Positions 1 through 29,317 of a DNA stretch of 64,000 nucleotides are shown piece by piece. The number at the start of each line of letters is the position of its first letter. Position 1 is the first letter of the stretch. Where the stretch lies: NCBI GenBank assembly GCA_036571765.1, contig BROE01000010.1, positions 10,791,313-10,855,312 on the forward strand. Reading direction: 5' to 3'. A model generated the notes under the pieces. The model was not told where the DNA came from, made no database searches, and saw only the letters and a program-made list of their open reading frames with translations. Source of the stretch: Plecoglossus altivelis. Taxonomy: Eukaryota; Chordata; Actinopteri; Osmeriformes; Plecoglossidae. A program made the translations under genes and the position numbers.

Positions 1-572
1 AGACAGACATCGCCCTGCAGGGGGCGCTCCTGCGTTACAGCGGCTCTGCCGCCTCGCTCGAACGCCTGCGGAGCTTCTCGCCGTTGCCCGAGCCAATCAC
101 CATCCAGGTGCTTTCGGTGGGTGATTCCCCCCGACCACGCGTCAAATACAGCTACTTTGCCCCCCGGCCAGCCTCAGCCTCGCCCACCAATGGTGGCCGG
201 CGTCAATCTATCAATGCCATCCGCGAGCTGGTGGGGGCCGAGTGGACCCTGAGGGAGTGGGGGCCCTGCTCGCAGAGCTGTGGGGGCGGGACCCAGCAGA
301 GGGAGGTGCTCTGTCTGGACCCCCAGGGCCGGTCCTCAGGGGAGTGTCCCGGGGAACTCCGGCCCCTGGCCTCTCGCCCCTGCAGCAACAACCCCTGCCC
401 TCACTGGCTGCTGGGAGAGTGGTCGGCCTGCTCCACAAGCTGCGGTCGCGGCTTCCGCAAGCGCCCGCTGCGCTGCATGGGTCAGGACGGTCGCACGATG
501 CCCCACGAGAGCTGCGACCCCAAAGACAGGCCGCGACCCCTGCTGGACTTATGCAACCAGGGAGTCTGCTAA
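1..572 (+). CDS. adamts1: ADAMTS1 metalloprotease, C-terminal end (partial)
   Basis: This is the last coding part of a secreted ADAMTS protease; the protease, disintegrin and cysteine-rich domains lie off the left edge. The frame (first full codon at base 3) is open from the window start to TAA at 570-572. It encodes the end of the spacer domain (LLRYSGS, LERLRSFSPL, IQVLSVGD, VKYSYF), a linker, and two thrombospondin type-1 repeats at about 243-398 and 403-569. Each repeat has the WxxW start (WTLREW, WLLGEW) and the CxxSCG motif (CSQSCG, CSTSCG) used for O-fucosylation. The end HESCDPK...LDLC matches ADAMTS1, which has two C-terminal repeats after the spacer. ADAMTS8 and ADAMTS15 are related, but the neighbours cyyr1 and app favour adamts1. 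These domains normally anchor the enzyme in extracellular matrix. Confidence 0.88.
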   Translation, partial: TDIALQGALLRYSGSAASLERLRSFSPLPEPITIQVLSVGDSPRPRVKYSYFAPRPASASPTNGGRRQSINAIRELVGAEWTLREWGPCSQSCGGGTQQREVLCLDPQGRSSGECPGELRPLASRPCSNNPCPHWLLGEWSACSTSCGRGFRKRPLRCMGQDGRTMPHESCDPKDRPRPLLDLCNQGVC

Positions 573-828
573 AAACATGAAAAAACTGCTAGGACTATAA
601 TGTTCACATCCCCACCACCCTCTTCTCTGTGTGACCTGAAGCCCAGCTTGCCATAAGTTAGGACTCCCATCGTCCTTTTGCTGCCAACCTGTTCTGCAGC
701 AGCCGGTCCAAACAGACCAACAGCTGATCGGGAGAATGTTTACATCCTGCGCAGAGAGAAGCATGTTGCCCGGGGGGGGGCTGAAGCCTCTGCAGTGAGA
801 CTGCCAAGAGCTGTACCTTCCCTCCCTA

Positions 829-842
829 CTGCCCCCTAGAGG
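829..842 (-). promoter_or_regulatory. CTCF-like core motif
   Basis: The minus strand reads CCTCTAGGGGGCAG, 13 of 14 positions of the vertebrate CTCF core CCASYAGRKGGCRS. It lies in the adamts1 3'UTR. Binding is not shown. Confidence 0.3.
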
Positions 843-1758
843 ACAGACCAACTATTTAGGCCTGCCTTGGCTCCCCCTCCCCCACACCAACAACTCCACA
901 GACCCTGGCATCCGAAGGGGGGGGGGGGGGCACAACACTGGCACACTGTGCCCCCCTGCCACCCACACCCTCCCTCCCCAGTTGGAGTAACAGAGGTGAA
1001 GAAAGAATAGATTGACACTTCTATGTTGTTGGGTTTTGTTGGGGTCCAAAAGCATGCTGCTTTACGTGCTAGCATCATGTGTTGTTTATGTCTGAGTGTA
1101 TCATCTGTGTGTGTGCGTGTGCTATTTGTCCTAGCTGGACTGGACAGACGTTTTGAGAGGAGAGGAGGTTGTAGGTGTACGAAATTAGTTGAACGATTAA
1201 GATCGGAGATTGGAAATAATGGACGGTCTCACAGCCATCCATTAACCTTAAGTGGAACTCCCTGATCGCATATCAAATCAGTTCACTTCACATCACCCGG
1301 CATCCTTATATTGGCTTGTGCTGTTTCCTCAAACATTCTTGCCTTTTTTTGAGCCACACATGCAAAATTTGTTTCATCGTGCTCCTATATAAACACCCAA
1401 TGTAAGAGAATATGTCATTTGACCAAAGAGGTGTGAGTGGGTTTGTGTGTAAGGGACAAGTATGTTGGGTGTGTGCGGGTGGAGATATAGTGGAGATATA
1501 GTGAGAGACTTCTCTCCTGCTACTACTTCATAAGTAAGTCTCTCCTGCCTTCTGAGAAGGTATGTTTTTTCTAATGAGATCCTTTTTTTTGTACAGAATA
1601 TTCAGAACATTATTTATTTTTGTACAGCCTGTTAAATATAACCATGTGGCTTTTTAATATTATTGTATTTTTATGTGTTATTATTATTGAAATAACAGAA
1701 GGATGTAGATTCTATAGAGTATTTATACAGTATTATATATGTGGTCCCTAGGTTCATG

Positions 1759-1764
1759 AATAAA
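1759..1764 (+). terminator. adamts1: poly(A) signal, adamts1
   Basis: Canonical AATAAA about 1.2 kb after the stop codon, followed by a GT-rich stretch. A second AATAAA at 2407-2412 could serve a longer form. Confidence 0.6.
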
Positions 1765-1785
1765 ATATCGCATTGACGTGTGCAA

Positions 1786-3466
1786 TGTCTCCAGAGTGAT
1801 CTGTGCTGATATACCAGTTATACACACGCACATTAATCCACAGACTTCCAAAAAAAACATACACATGCAATGTTACATCTGCCAAATTGTGCAATCCTTC
1901 CATGATAGAGACATCTTCAAATCAAATGAACGTGCATCATTTCGTCACTAGGTGGCAGCATTCCGGAGGCCCCTGGAGGGGAAGGTTGTCATCGCTGCTG
2001 ATATGGGACGGTAAGGCAGACAGTTTTAAGTGCTGCCATTTGGGAAACAACTGCATGTGTCTTCAAATAGACATACCATGGCTGTCTTATGTCCCAATCG
2101 GTTGTACTGACAGACAAACAGCCGACTTCACATTTCTTAAGTTCATTTGTCCTTTCCTGAAACCTTCTCAAGTGAGGACCTCTGTGCTTGTTGGCAAGAC
2201 CAGACCAAAGCTTAAACATACGGATGCAATCATCTCTTTGGTTTGAAGACTATGTGGGTGGCATCTCTATTAAACCTTTAATGCCCTTCAGTTTATAATG
2301 AAGGTGAACTTAATTGTATAGTACCTTTTTCAAAGAATGCACCTCTCTGTAGATGTTGCTTATCCAGTAACCCACACCGCAGCAGCACTACCCTGTCACA
2401 TGCTAAAATAAAGATTGACATTAATTCTAGTTTTTGTTTGGTCGGTACTTCCATTACAGATCTCCCAGAACCTTTAATTGCTCCTCCTTATCATAACCCA
2501 TGGCAAAGCCCTAAGGCACATCGACTCACAGTAAATACCTCACCGCTGGCAAATTACACACCTCCGGTCGGTCGTTATTACGATCATAAATTGTGTAATT
2601 TGAGTAGCTGCCAGAATAAGAAACATTACCTTTTTACCTATAATGCACTGAGTACAGTGGATTTTAAAATAATTCAAGTAAATGTTGCCTTTGTTATCAA
2701 AAGAAGCCACGGTAATAGATGTTGCTATGTGAACAGCATGCATCTGGACGATGCGTTGCAAGCCCTTGGGTCTTCTGTTCTATTTCTATTCGCTTTCTCG
2801 CCATGGACAAATAAAAATAGCGCAAATAAGACGCATTAATGGTCATTTGGAGTAGGGAACAAATAACGTACAGGTCTGTCTTTTCATGAGGATCCTAATT
2901 GGCAGCCAAATGACTGGTTAAATGTGGGTTTTTCTGAGAATCCTCGTGAGGTCTACTTGGGTCTATTGTGTCTTGCAAGCTTCGGCCTCTCATCTCCAGT
3001 GGTCGTGATAACGTGGGCGGTGGCTCCCTGCTTGTCTAGGAGACTCGAACTCCGCTCTCGCTTGCTGTCCATACCGCCACCTCCATAGTCAACAGGGAGA
3101 GCAAATTGCAGCCACGGGGGGAGGATAGTAATATAGACGGTTTAAAAAGTCGAGAGGGAAGGAACTCAGGGAAGAGAGATCAATCACATGCGTAGCGAAA
3201 AGCAAAGGCGACGTATTTGACGGGGAGAAGGATTTTTTAGAAGTAACGCGTAGGGACTGTCTTTGAGTTTCAAGCAGCGCTTTTTTTCTCTCGTCTTTCT
3301 ACCGAGTGAAACTTTCGAAATTACCGACTTTAAGTAGTCCGCTAGAGTGCTTCTGCGGTCAGAATAACAGTTTACGGTACATTACAAATGAAGACGTTTA
3401 AACGGGAGTAGCTCACTGCCCGGTGACAAAACGAAGACGGGTCTCCAAAAACTAGTATCTAAAGCG
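1786..3466. other. Intergenic and 5' region between adamts1 and cyyr1
   Basis: No conserved coding exon was recognised. It contains a CTCF-like motif at 1945-1958. The last few hundred bases before 3467 should hold the cyyr1 promoter and 5'UTR, but the transcription start cannot be placed by eye. Confidence 0.5.
1945..1958 (+). promoter_or_regulatory. CTCF-like core motif
   Basis: TCACTAGGTGGCAG matches 13 of 14 positions of the CTCF core CCASYAGRKGGCRS. It lies between adamts1 and cyyr1, a plausible place for an insulator. Binding is inference. Confidence 0.4.
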
Positions 3467-4614
3467 ATGGCTGGCCCCGGGAAGAAGAGTATGTCTGGTT
3501 GGACTTTTTTGAGAGACACCCTGATACTCTGCTTGTTCACCGGTAAGATTCATTTTCAAGTACGTTTTTTTGGCAACATGGTCCCGTTGTCCTTAACTTG
3601 GCGTCATTGTTCTCATTAATTATTTCCAAGTTGACTTCGAATGAAAGGAGCTGCCTACCTCATATTTTATTAAGTGCGGACTCGACAACTCAATGCATTA
3701 AAGTCGACTGCTAAATTGTCAGGCTGGATAGCCTCTGAAATTGTACCTCTTCTAAACAGTAATACATGGAACTTCGAATGTGTGCGGATTTGTGATGCGT
3801 GTTTGGGGGAGGGGGTGGGGGGCTCAGTGAAAGGAAAGCGAACAGTGGGTCTTAATGGCCCGTGCAGAACTGGCACTAACGCGCATCAAAAACAGGAGAG
3901 AAAAGCAGCTGTATATAACCAGCCACACTCCGTTTATCAAAGTATCAGACGCCTACACAGACACATGTACGTAGGTCTTTACCGCATTGTTTTCCATTTA
4001 CGTGGCCCGTGAACTGTAGGGAGGGTGGGGCGGGCTTGCCGTGTCTTCCAAGAAGGTGGTAGGACAACTTGGGGCATTGTCTCCGGCGTGTCGAGAGACA
4101 GGACCCGGAGGTAGCAGCGCAAGACCGCAAGGGGACCACCCATGTAGCACGCAGCTATATCCATGTGGAGAATGTGCACTGAACTAAGATCAGGGGAATC
4201 TATATATTTCTTTGTTTTAAAAAAACCATTCGTTTATGTTTTAAAAGTGTGTCCTGTTCCTTGTCCCCGTAGCTGTCCGTTTCTTATATCCATCATTCAG
4301 TCTGGTTGTTAGTAGCACTATACAGTTGAGAGAAGGCAGATATGTCTGGACTGGGGTGTGAGAGGGTCGATGGTGCTTACACGTGCTGGCACAGACCAAG
4401 TAGAGATCTGGGGAGTGTCTGAACCACAATGAATGAGCAAAATACATGATGTACCCACATCATGTTACATGATTTCGCTCATTCATCGGAAGTACACATG
4501 AACCCATTCACATCGGCTGAAAGAGCCTTCAAGTAACTTCAGTGTTGATCACGACTAGTTCTCCACCTCTCCTTTAATCTGTCTCTCTCGCTCTCTCGCT
4601 CTCTCTCTTTCTCA

Positions 4615-4652
<38 letters not shown>

Positions 4653-6721
4653 CCATGACCACAGCCTATAAAGGGAAGCTTTGCTCTTGTACATGTTCAG
4701 ACTAGTAGAGTGCACACAGAGTGGTTTAGCGAACAGGGATATCTTACCATCCAGATATGATGGTCAACCGCATATAATCACGTTTAAACTGTTATGTACA
4801 GGGTCATTGTGCAAGTGGACTGAGATTACATGCATGATAGATAATGCTAGTGGGCTGACTGTTTATTGGTAGGGTTCAAAATGTCGGTTAAAGAGTCACA
4901 GAAAAGGATGTTTGAAATGCAAAGCCAATGCATTCTTTGTACTTATAAATTGTCAATCATATTTTTTTTTTTTAAAGACTGGATTAATTTTGAAAGTTAA
5001 ATGGATAATAGACTGGGAACATGGGTTTGGATTTGTTAATGATTCCAAATGCCTCCTAGTACTTTAAAGTAACTCTATAAAGGCTTTTATTACACTGGCA
5101 TTTTCAAATTGAAATGTGTTGATGGGTGCTCTTTGAATAACTGCTCAAAAATAGATAAAGGTCTCTTATAAAGATGTTGGCACTATTATTAGTGAGGTAA
5201 TGACATTAAAATGCCATAGTAATAAAAGTTGTTTAGGGTCTGGTAGTCCTGGACTCAAACTGAGGGGGAAAATGGCAACTCTTGAAAGGAAATTGGTACA
5301 TAAAATAACTAAAATAACTGTGTGTGTGTATGTGTATGTGTGTGTATGTGCGTGCGCGTGTGTGTGTGAATTGCAGGACGCAGTGAAGCCCAGTGCGACG
5401 GCTGTGTAGAGTACTGTTGTGATGGCATGCCTCCTTTCTGCTGCTCATACTACGCCTACGTGGGAGACGTCCTCTCGTAAGTCTACACACACACACGCAC
5501 GCACTCACACGCACACACATAACACACACGAACACGCGAACACACACACTCTGAGCTGGTCCAAACAGACAGGCATGTGGTGCGAGCACTGCACACGGCA
5601 AACCTCCTACCCTGCCCCTTCAGCCCTCGCACGTGACCTCTGCGAAGGCCCTGACCTCTGCCCTCCGCCCTCTATTGACAGACAGCTGCAGCACTATGTC
5701 TTCTCTCCGTTCAAGCGTTGAGCGAAGGGCAGCACAACGCAGCTCTCGAGCGGTTGCTATTGTAAACGCTTCAACCTTGGAAGAACTGATCTCACGCACA
5801 ATCCTCTGTGCATTTTGCTAACTCATGAAGGGTGTCTCAATAGGATGCATTTCATGGCTACATGGATTCGAGAGAAACTACACACGCACTAACACGCGCA
5901 CACACACCAGGCTGAGTCACGTAGTAAGTCATTCATCTTCCTCATTGTGGCTGCGTCAGACATGTTTTGTCAAGTGTCGAACCCAACGCTCCCCGCTCTC
6001 TCACCCACGTGTGCCCGCGTCTGAACAACCATCCTCTACTGTCGACTGACCCCTGGGTTCTGGGGATGGAAGACAAAGCATTTTACCCATGAATGCGAAG
6101 CTCATATTTGTGTTTATGTGTGTCTGTTTTTCAGGGGCACGGCGATCTCTGGGATCGTGTTTGGCGTTGTGTTCCTGATGGGTGCGGTGGCGGCCTTCTT
6201 TCTGTGCGTGTGCATGTGCATTAAGAACGGGCGAGGAGCCCGCGTGGGCGTGTTCAGCACCTCCTATGTCAACACAGTAACCCAGGGTTACCCAGGTAAG
6301 ACTGCCATCCTGTCTGTCTCCATCGCCAGCTGCTGTTCCACCTTGTAGCCACTAGAGGGCAATATATCTCTACTTAAAGCCTTCTCTGACACCAGTTACA
6401 CTGTAGGCTGATAGATGTGTGCTGAAGTTGATAAGGTGTGGCATGGCTTCTATTTGTTTCTTTACCTAGTCACAGATAGTGCAGATATTGTCTTTCAATA
6501 ACAGTTATTATAACGTATAATTGAACATTAACCCCCTTCCTTCCTTCGCAATCACCCCCTTCCTTCTCTCCCTCTGTTTCACTCCAGGTCCCCCACCTCC
6601 CTATAACTATGAGATGTACTCCTCGGCCCTGCGCCCCCCTCCGTACACCCCTAACCCACCCAGGACGGCCAACTACTCCCCGCCCCCTCCATACCCAGGT
6701 TCCATCCCCAACCGCAAGTGA
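3467..6721 (+). CDS. cyyr1: CYYR1, cysteine- and tyrosine-rich single-pass membrane protein
   Basis: Coding exons are 3467-3542, 5377-5476, 6135-6295 and 6588-6721, all with GT-AG borders and compatible phases, giving 156 residues (human CYYR1 is about 154). The start ATG precedes a hydrophobic signal peptide (TLILCLFTG). The short ectodomain holds the family hallmark CDGCVEYCCDG and FCCSYYAYVGD, rich in Cys and Tyr. A transmembrane segment follows (ISGIVFGVVFLMGAVAAFFL) and then a juxtamembrane CVCMCIKN. The tail is rich in proline and tyrosine (PPPPYNY, PPPYTP, PPPPYPG), which are PPxY motifs typically read by WW domains of NEDD4-like ligases. Its molecular function is poorly known; the layout resembles Shisa-type adaptors. 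Position between adamts1 and app matches the human 21q21 order, so identity is firm. Confidence 0.93.
4581..4646. repeat. (CT)n-(CA)n microsatellite in cyyr1 intron 1
   Basis: Compound dinucleotide tract, CT/CG then CA. Confidence 0.9.
6349..6362 (+). promoter_or_regulatory. CTCF-like core motif in cyyr1 intron 3
   Basis: CCACTAGAGGGCAA matches 13 of 14 positions of the CTCF core. Intronic; binding untested. Confidence 0.3.
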
Positions 6722-7114
6722 GCCCAGCCCTGCAATGGCTGCCAGGGGGAACTCACGCACCGAGCAGCCTAGCCACGGAGTGGAGCCCCCCCCCCCTCTC
6801 TCTCCTCCTCCTCCTCCTCTGGAAAGCTGCAATGAACCACTTTGAATTTGCCTGTGTCATATATTCACCCAGACTGGACCACCCCATCATCCGATGAATG
6901 CGGGGGGGGTGATTGATGTCTTAGATAAACTATTCTGCGCGTGTGTTAGCGCATGCTGAGTAACCTCTGCGAGTTGGAACTTTCTGACCATTCTCTCTGG
7001 TAGAGATGCCTGTTAGCCAGTCCATCCATCAGGCCCCAGCAACCCTAACCCTGTTGGGTTTCATTTAGATCTGATGGGGGGGAATGGGTGTGATGGTTTA
7101 TTGATTTTTACTTC

Positions 7115-7120
7115 AATAAA
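7115..7120 (+). terminator. cyyr1: poly(A) signal, cyyr1
   Basis: AATAAA about 390 bases after the cyyr1 stop codon, followed by a T/G-rich stretch. Confidence 0.55.
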
Positions 7121-7870
7121 TGTATGGAGCATGTGTCTGCCAGTGCACAGCTGAGACTGGTCTGGACCTGATCTCGGAGCGCTGGGGGATCAATAGGTTG
7201 ATGATGAATCCTGTGGTGTGAAATTACATTTCACAGCAGGCATTTTTCATCTTTTTTTTTTTGTTGGTACGTTGCCGCTATGTATACAGTATGTGTGGAG
7301 TCCAAATTAAATCAGGTTTATTTTGTGAATGGTATTTTTGATCTCAATCAGTGTTTCCGTAAACTCCCACCCAGGGTAACGCTAACGCATGTAACGGCTA
7401 GGCGTGTATGTTTTGATGTATTAGGAAGTGTCGCTGTGTCAAGGTATGCTACAAGAAACAGCTCAGCTTTACATGTGAGATATTGCCTATCTGCTAGCTG
7501 TTAGCGGATGTTGTCTTGTTTTACAGTCAAGGTGGAGGGGGGCTTGTTTTAACAGGAAGATGTGTGTGTGTGTGTGTGTGCGTGTCTGTGTGTGTGTGTG
7601 TGTTTACATAGTGATAGGAAACAAGAAGCGCCAAGGCTAAGGAAACAAACAGTCCAGGCAGTGGAAGATAAGCTTGGATCTCTAGGGACAGGTTGCAGAA
7701 GATGGTGTACTGCAATCATAAGCACTTCTCCTTATCGGAAAGAGAGACTGCCAGTTCAGGACTGGGTCACTGGGTATAGTTTGGTCTGCAGCGTGGAAGA
7801 AAAAGGTTCGTCTCTGCCGATAGCGGGACTCAAGTCTGGGTTGAAAATGAAGTCATCAGTGTGCTGAGTG

Positions 7871-7910
7871 GAGAGAGAGACAGAGAGAGGGAGACAGAGA
7901 GAGAGAGAGA

Positions 7911-7952
<42 letters not shown>
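7871..7952. repeat. (GA)n microsatellite
   Basis: Long GA tract with few interruptions between cyyr1 and app. Confidence 0.92.
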
Positions 7953-7955
<3 letters not shown>

Positions 7956-8559
7956 AAGTGAAGAAATACGACTCAAGAATAATGAATAGATTAAAGACAT
8001 GGAAGAGGCCTGCAGCAAAGTCTCTATGAGGCATGAAGGTCAGAATGCAGCCTGATTCACACAGCAGGCAAAGCTTAGATTTGATGTTCTGTATAGTCTT
8101 GGCAACTGACTTCCTGGTCTATGCCCAGAACACATGCACAGACACATATGGGGAAGTCTTCTATACAAGAATATCAGTCACTTGTGTAAAAAAAAATAAC
8201 AATGGATATGTGAATGTGACGTGTTAATGAGGAGCTAAAACGTAATCTAGCGATTAGGATGAACACGTGTTGATACTTTAATTACTCCCGCAGAATTCCA
8301 CTCTATTTATGGCAAATTGTCCGGTTCACTGTTGTTGTTTTTCCATCAACAGTCTGAAAGAAGCTTTTCGTGTATTTTATAACCACCAGCGCTTTCTCAT
8401 ATCTGGCCTTCCAACACCAGCATTTAGTGGGCAGGCACGATGTTGACCTCCACCACAATGTTAGCCTGACAATCTAGAACATTACAGCCAACAAGGATTC
8501 ACACGCATCTGACGAGCGATCGCTTAATGCTTTTTCAACTGTGATTTGTGTGTTTGTGA

Positions 8560-8605
8560 AAGAAAGAGAGGGAGAGAGGGGAGGGGAGGGGGGGGAGGCG
8601 GCACC
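8560..8605 (+). promoter_or_regulatory. app: G-rich candidate promoter element of app
   Basis: A purine-rich block with runs of GGGG followed by GGCGGC, about 215 bases before the start codon. Vertebrate APP promoters are TATA-less and G/C-rich with Sp1/MAZ-type boxes; this block fits that picture, but the start site is not mapped. Confidence 0.35.
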
Positions 8606-8817
8606 ATCGGCCCCCTCCCTTCCCTTCCTCCATTCTATTCCCTCGCTCTCCGGTCAGGTGATCTGGCGACTGAGCAGCTGTAAAGCCTCGGTATCATTCT
8701 CCATCATACAGAAAGCAACACACACGGAGAGAGTCACGCTGCTTACATACACCCACGGATACATACAAAAAAGCCCCGACACATCGCACATTGGACGCGT
8801 TGTGACAAGAAATCGGC

Positions 8818-25870
<17,053 letters not shown>

Positions 25871-28200
25871 AGAACCTGCCGTGTTACCATGCCACCTTTG
25901 ACCACTGTCACCCCCACCCCCCTACCCCACCCCCATCTGTCACCCCATGAACACCCTTCACCCCCATCCTCTCCTTGACCCGTTCCCAGCCTAGCCTAGC
26001 CCATCCCAGCCTCACCACCACCACCCTCTCCTGGTCTGGGGTGGGAGGAGAAAGCCCTCGTACTGGTCCAGGGTCAGCGTTAGCTTCTGACTTGTGAATG
26101 CTGAGGTGTGGACTTGAGTAGATGAAACTGACCCTGCATCAGCACCTACGAGGTGTCGTGTGTCACGCGCTGCTCCTCCTCCCCTTTCCTCTCTACACTA
26201 CTGCACTCACTGTACACTGGGGTATAGGTGAGGTATATGGGTCATGAATCCCCTCCCCCCTCTTCTTTCTCTTCCTCTCTCTCTCACCCCTGCCAGCCCC
26301 CCCCCCTTCCCTCCCCCCTCCATATCTTTTTCTGTTCATTCTTATGACAGCTGTGCTGTGTTAGATCACACAAGGCTTTTAAGGATTCAGTGCTATTGAT
26401 GATGTTGATGATTATTATATATGATAATGATGGCAACAATGTATTCTGAATGAGCTCTTTTGTTTTGGAGTTATTCTATCATTTCCGGTTTTGTTTTCCA
26501 AAAAAAAGAATCAAAATGTACAAAAAAAAACAAAAAAAAGAATCCATGTAAAGATAACAATTGTTCTTTTTTTTAAATGCGTGTTATGTACTGAAGTAAT
26601 GCTTAAATCTAGCTGTTCTATTTAGTGCATGATGACAACAATGATGATAATGATGGTGATGAGGGGAATTAAAAGCGGTGTTTTCCGGGTTCTCTGAGAG
26701 ATCTTTTCTCACGTAGAGATTGTCATTCTAGCAAGATTGTAAATTTGTAGTATCTTCTCGTGATCACGTGACTCAAAACAACAATGGAAAATATGAGAAA
26801 TCTAGATGACGGGGTCTCTGCTGTGATATCATGTGAAGTACACCTTGACAGGTGTGTGCTTTTGGATTTGAACATTTTCTTTTTCTCCCCCATTTCTTTT
26901 TCTTTCTTTTTTTTAACCATGCTTGTTCCTGGAGCTCTGGGCCCTGGCTTGATCCGTATATGTATAATATTATTATTATCTGAAATGTTTTGTGTTGGAA
27001 TCCTGTTGCATTTGCAGACCTAAATGTCGAGCCTCTTCGACATGGCCCTATTTAATTTCAATTTTTTGTTTTTTTTCCTACCCATGTTGTGCGTTTTTTT
27101 TAATGGTTTGGGGGAGATTGGTGTATGTTTGGGGGGAGGGGGAGGGACTAGGAGAGGAGGGAGTGGGGGGGGGCAGGACGGATGATTTTCTGTGTGTGTG
27201 TTCTCCAGTCTAGTGAGCGTTCTCGTCCGGTTCCACGTTTGCAAGGGGGGAAAAAAGTAAAAGCCCCTCTCCTTTTGTTTTGAAGATGCAAAACGTTTTC
27301 AAAATATCCAATAACGCGATTCAGTCACAATGCATCCTGCAGCGTGATCCTTCTGTTCTCCTCCTACACCTCTCTCTCCCTCTCTCTCTCTCTCTCCCTC
27401 TCTCTCTCTCTCTCTCCCTCCCCCATCTATCTGCTACCTTCCTCTCTGCTGACACCAGAACAGGTGCACTGCTCGAGGGTGTGCACGAGTGAGACGGGAG
27501 GAAAGGAAGGAGGAAGGGGTAGAGGGAATTAGCTGTTCCAGATGGATGCCCTAAGCCAGCAAGCCGTAAAATGGATTTCTCCGCAGCCTTGCCACCCTTT
27601 AGGCATTCTCCTCACTTCGTAACTATCACGGCACACTTCTATCTGAAGATCCCCCAGATTATCTAAGCCTGCTCTTGACCTAGTCTGTTCTTCTTGGATG
27701 TGGAGAATAGTGACGATTTGTACAGATTAGTAACAGGGGGAGTATAAAGAGGGATACTAGGCTGATTTGGAGGTTGTGACTAAAAGATTCCACGTCGGCC
27801 TCCTTGTCACCATCCATCTGAACATCACTATTGTAAAACATCACTACAACGCAACCCCAGGGGTTGCCTACTGCTTGCTAGTTGGGTGTGTTGGAAGCAT
27901 GCATCTCACGAGTGGAGCCTTCGGTAGAACGTCGGGTTCTAGAGACAGCCTTGTGAAGGATTGCTGATATGCAGAGAGCTGTGTCATGCTGCAATGGGTG
28001 AGACCATTGCTTTGGTTCAGAGGGTTTTTTGGACCAACTGAAAGCAGTCCAGTTGGAAGGGAAAAAAGCAGGGTTTCTTTCCGTCTATTTGTGGCTTTAT
28101 ATCCACTGTGTGTAATTGTGCAAGCCATTTGCTTTGACTGGGAAAACGCTTTCTACACTGTATTCCATATAAATAAAGTTTTGAATGTACATACAGCTCC
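25871..28200 (+). other. app: app 3' untranslated region
   Basis: Non-coding DNA after the stop codon, with ATG/GAT-rich stretches near 26390-26660, (CT)n near 27368-27420 and an AATAAA at 28172-28177. An earlier ATTAAA at 26668-26673 could give a shorter form. The true end is not certain. Confidence 0.5.
28172..28177 (+). terminator. app: Candidate distal poly(A) signal, app
   Basis: AATAAAG followed within 40 bases by a GTGTGTG-type downstream element (28203-28210). About 2.3 kb after the stop codon. Confidence 0.5.
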
Positions 28201-29300
28201 CTTGTGTGTGCCTTATTAGGTGTGAAAATGCCGAGTAGACATGCATGATTGATCAAAATGGCTGTGAGCCTCATTGTTTTTCGGAGGAGTCGGCTCCTCT
28301 CCACTGAAAACATTAATTGTTTTTCATGTAATGTATTTAATATAACATATTGGCCATATAGTTCAATTGGAGCTACAGTGATGCAAACTCTACCGGCAGT
28401 GTAATGCAATGCCTTTCTAGTACTGGACGTTAGCTAGCTCTATCAAGCTAGCGCTCTTGTTTGAATGTATAGTTGCATAGCTTTTAATGGTCTGTTAAAA
28501 TGGTAGATCCACTACGTTCTTCAGGTGCTCAGGTTGTCTTGGTTGGATCCTAGTTGTTTGACTAGCTAGTACAGAAGTACAGTAGCCTTGCTAGCCAGCT
28601 AGCTACCTCATTGTACAATTGACTGGGGTCAGCTTCCTCACGCAGGGCTCCACACTGACACCAAATGGGTCGCATGCGTTGTTACTGACAATGGTTGATC
28701 GCTACCAGTGGACATTTTTGAATGAGCGATTCCCCCCCCCAAAATGATTGTCAGGCTTATTTACGTTTTGGGGGGCTTAGTTTCAGCTAGGAGATAATAT
28801 GATGCTGTTTGAATCGCGATTCCTTCTGAGATACCAGAAATGAGAAGACAACTGTTTCATAGTACTCTTCCATTCTTTGTATTTTGAGTTGTAAATGAGC
28901 AGCAACATATGTATGCTTTTAATTCTATGCAATCTTCATAAATAATAGTATGCATACTAATTTTAATTTTACTATAAATATTAAATACATATTACTTGTA
29001 CAATTTCTGTTTAAAAAACACAGCCATCTGCAACTGACACAAGCACACCTCACAATTTCCCCAGAAATTGTACCCTCTCTAGTTTTGTTTAATTTGAGTC
29101 TTTGTAGCCTATATGCACATATACATGCAATAAATCGTTGTGTATTATTTAAATATATATAATTTAATTAGAAGATGACTTACCCTCATATGGGTAATGT
29201 AACATCTATATTGAAAGAAGGGAAGAAATATAGGCAAATATGAGACTCATTTAGCTGTTTTCCAGCACTGCGCAAAGTGTTCGCGCTTTAATGCTCACAA
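28201..29300. other. Intergenic app-atp5pf, AT-rich; no GABPA
   Basis: About 1.1 kb without recognised exons. In human this place holds GABPA; no Ets-domain or other GABPA coding exon can be seen on either strand. Confidence 0.6.
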
Positions 29301-29317
29301 AGCTTGACGGCCATTTT

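Larger units (their letters stand above)
573..1785 (+). other. adamts1: adamts1 3' untranslated region
   Basis: Non-coding stretch from the stop codon to just past an AATAAA at 1759-1764. It is AT-rich near its end and contains AU-rich pentamers (ATTTA near 1612 and 1718), which in vertebrates often shorten mRNA life; inducible ADAMTS1 mRNA would fit this, but that is inference. The 3' end is not proven by sequence alone. Confidence 0.6.
7121..8817. other. Intergenic region cyyr1-app, with app promoter and 5'UTR
   Basis: Contains (TG)n at 7561-7603 and (GA)n at 7871-7952, and no recognised exon before 8818. A G/A-rich block at 8560-8605 is the best promoter candidate for app. Confidence 0.5.

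Noticed and set aside
1803..2246. 147-codon open frame downstream of adamts1
   Set aside because: No family resemblance, no domain, low-complexity-free but not conserved-looking; it spans the CTCF-like motif and is most likely chance.
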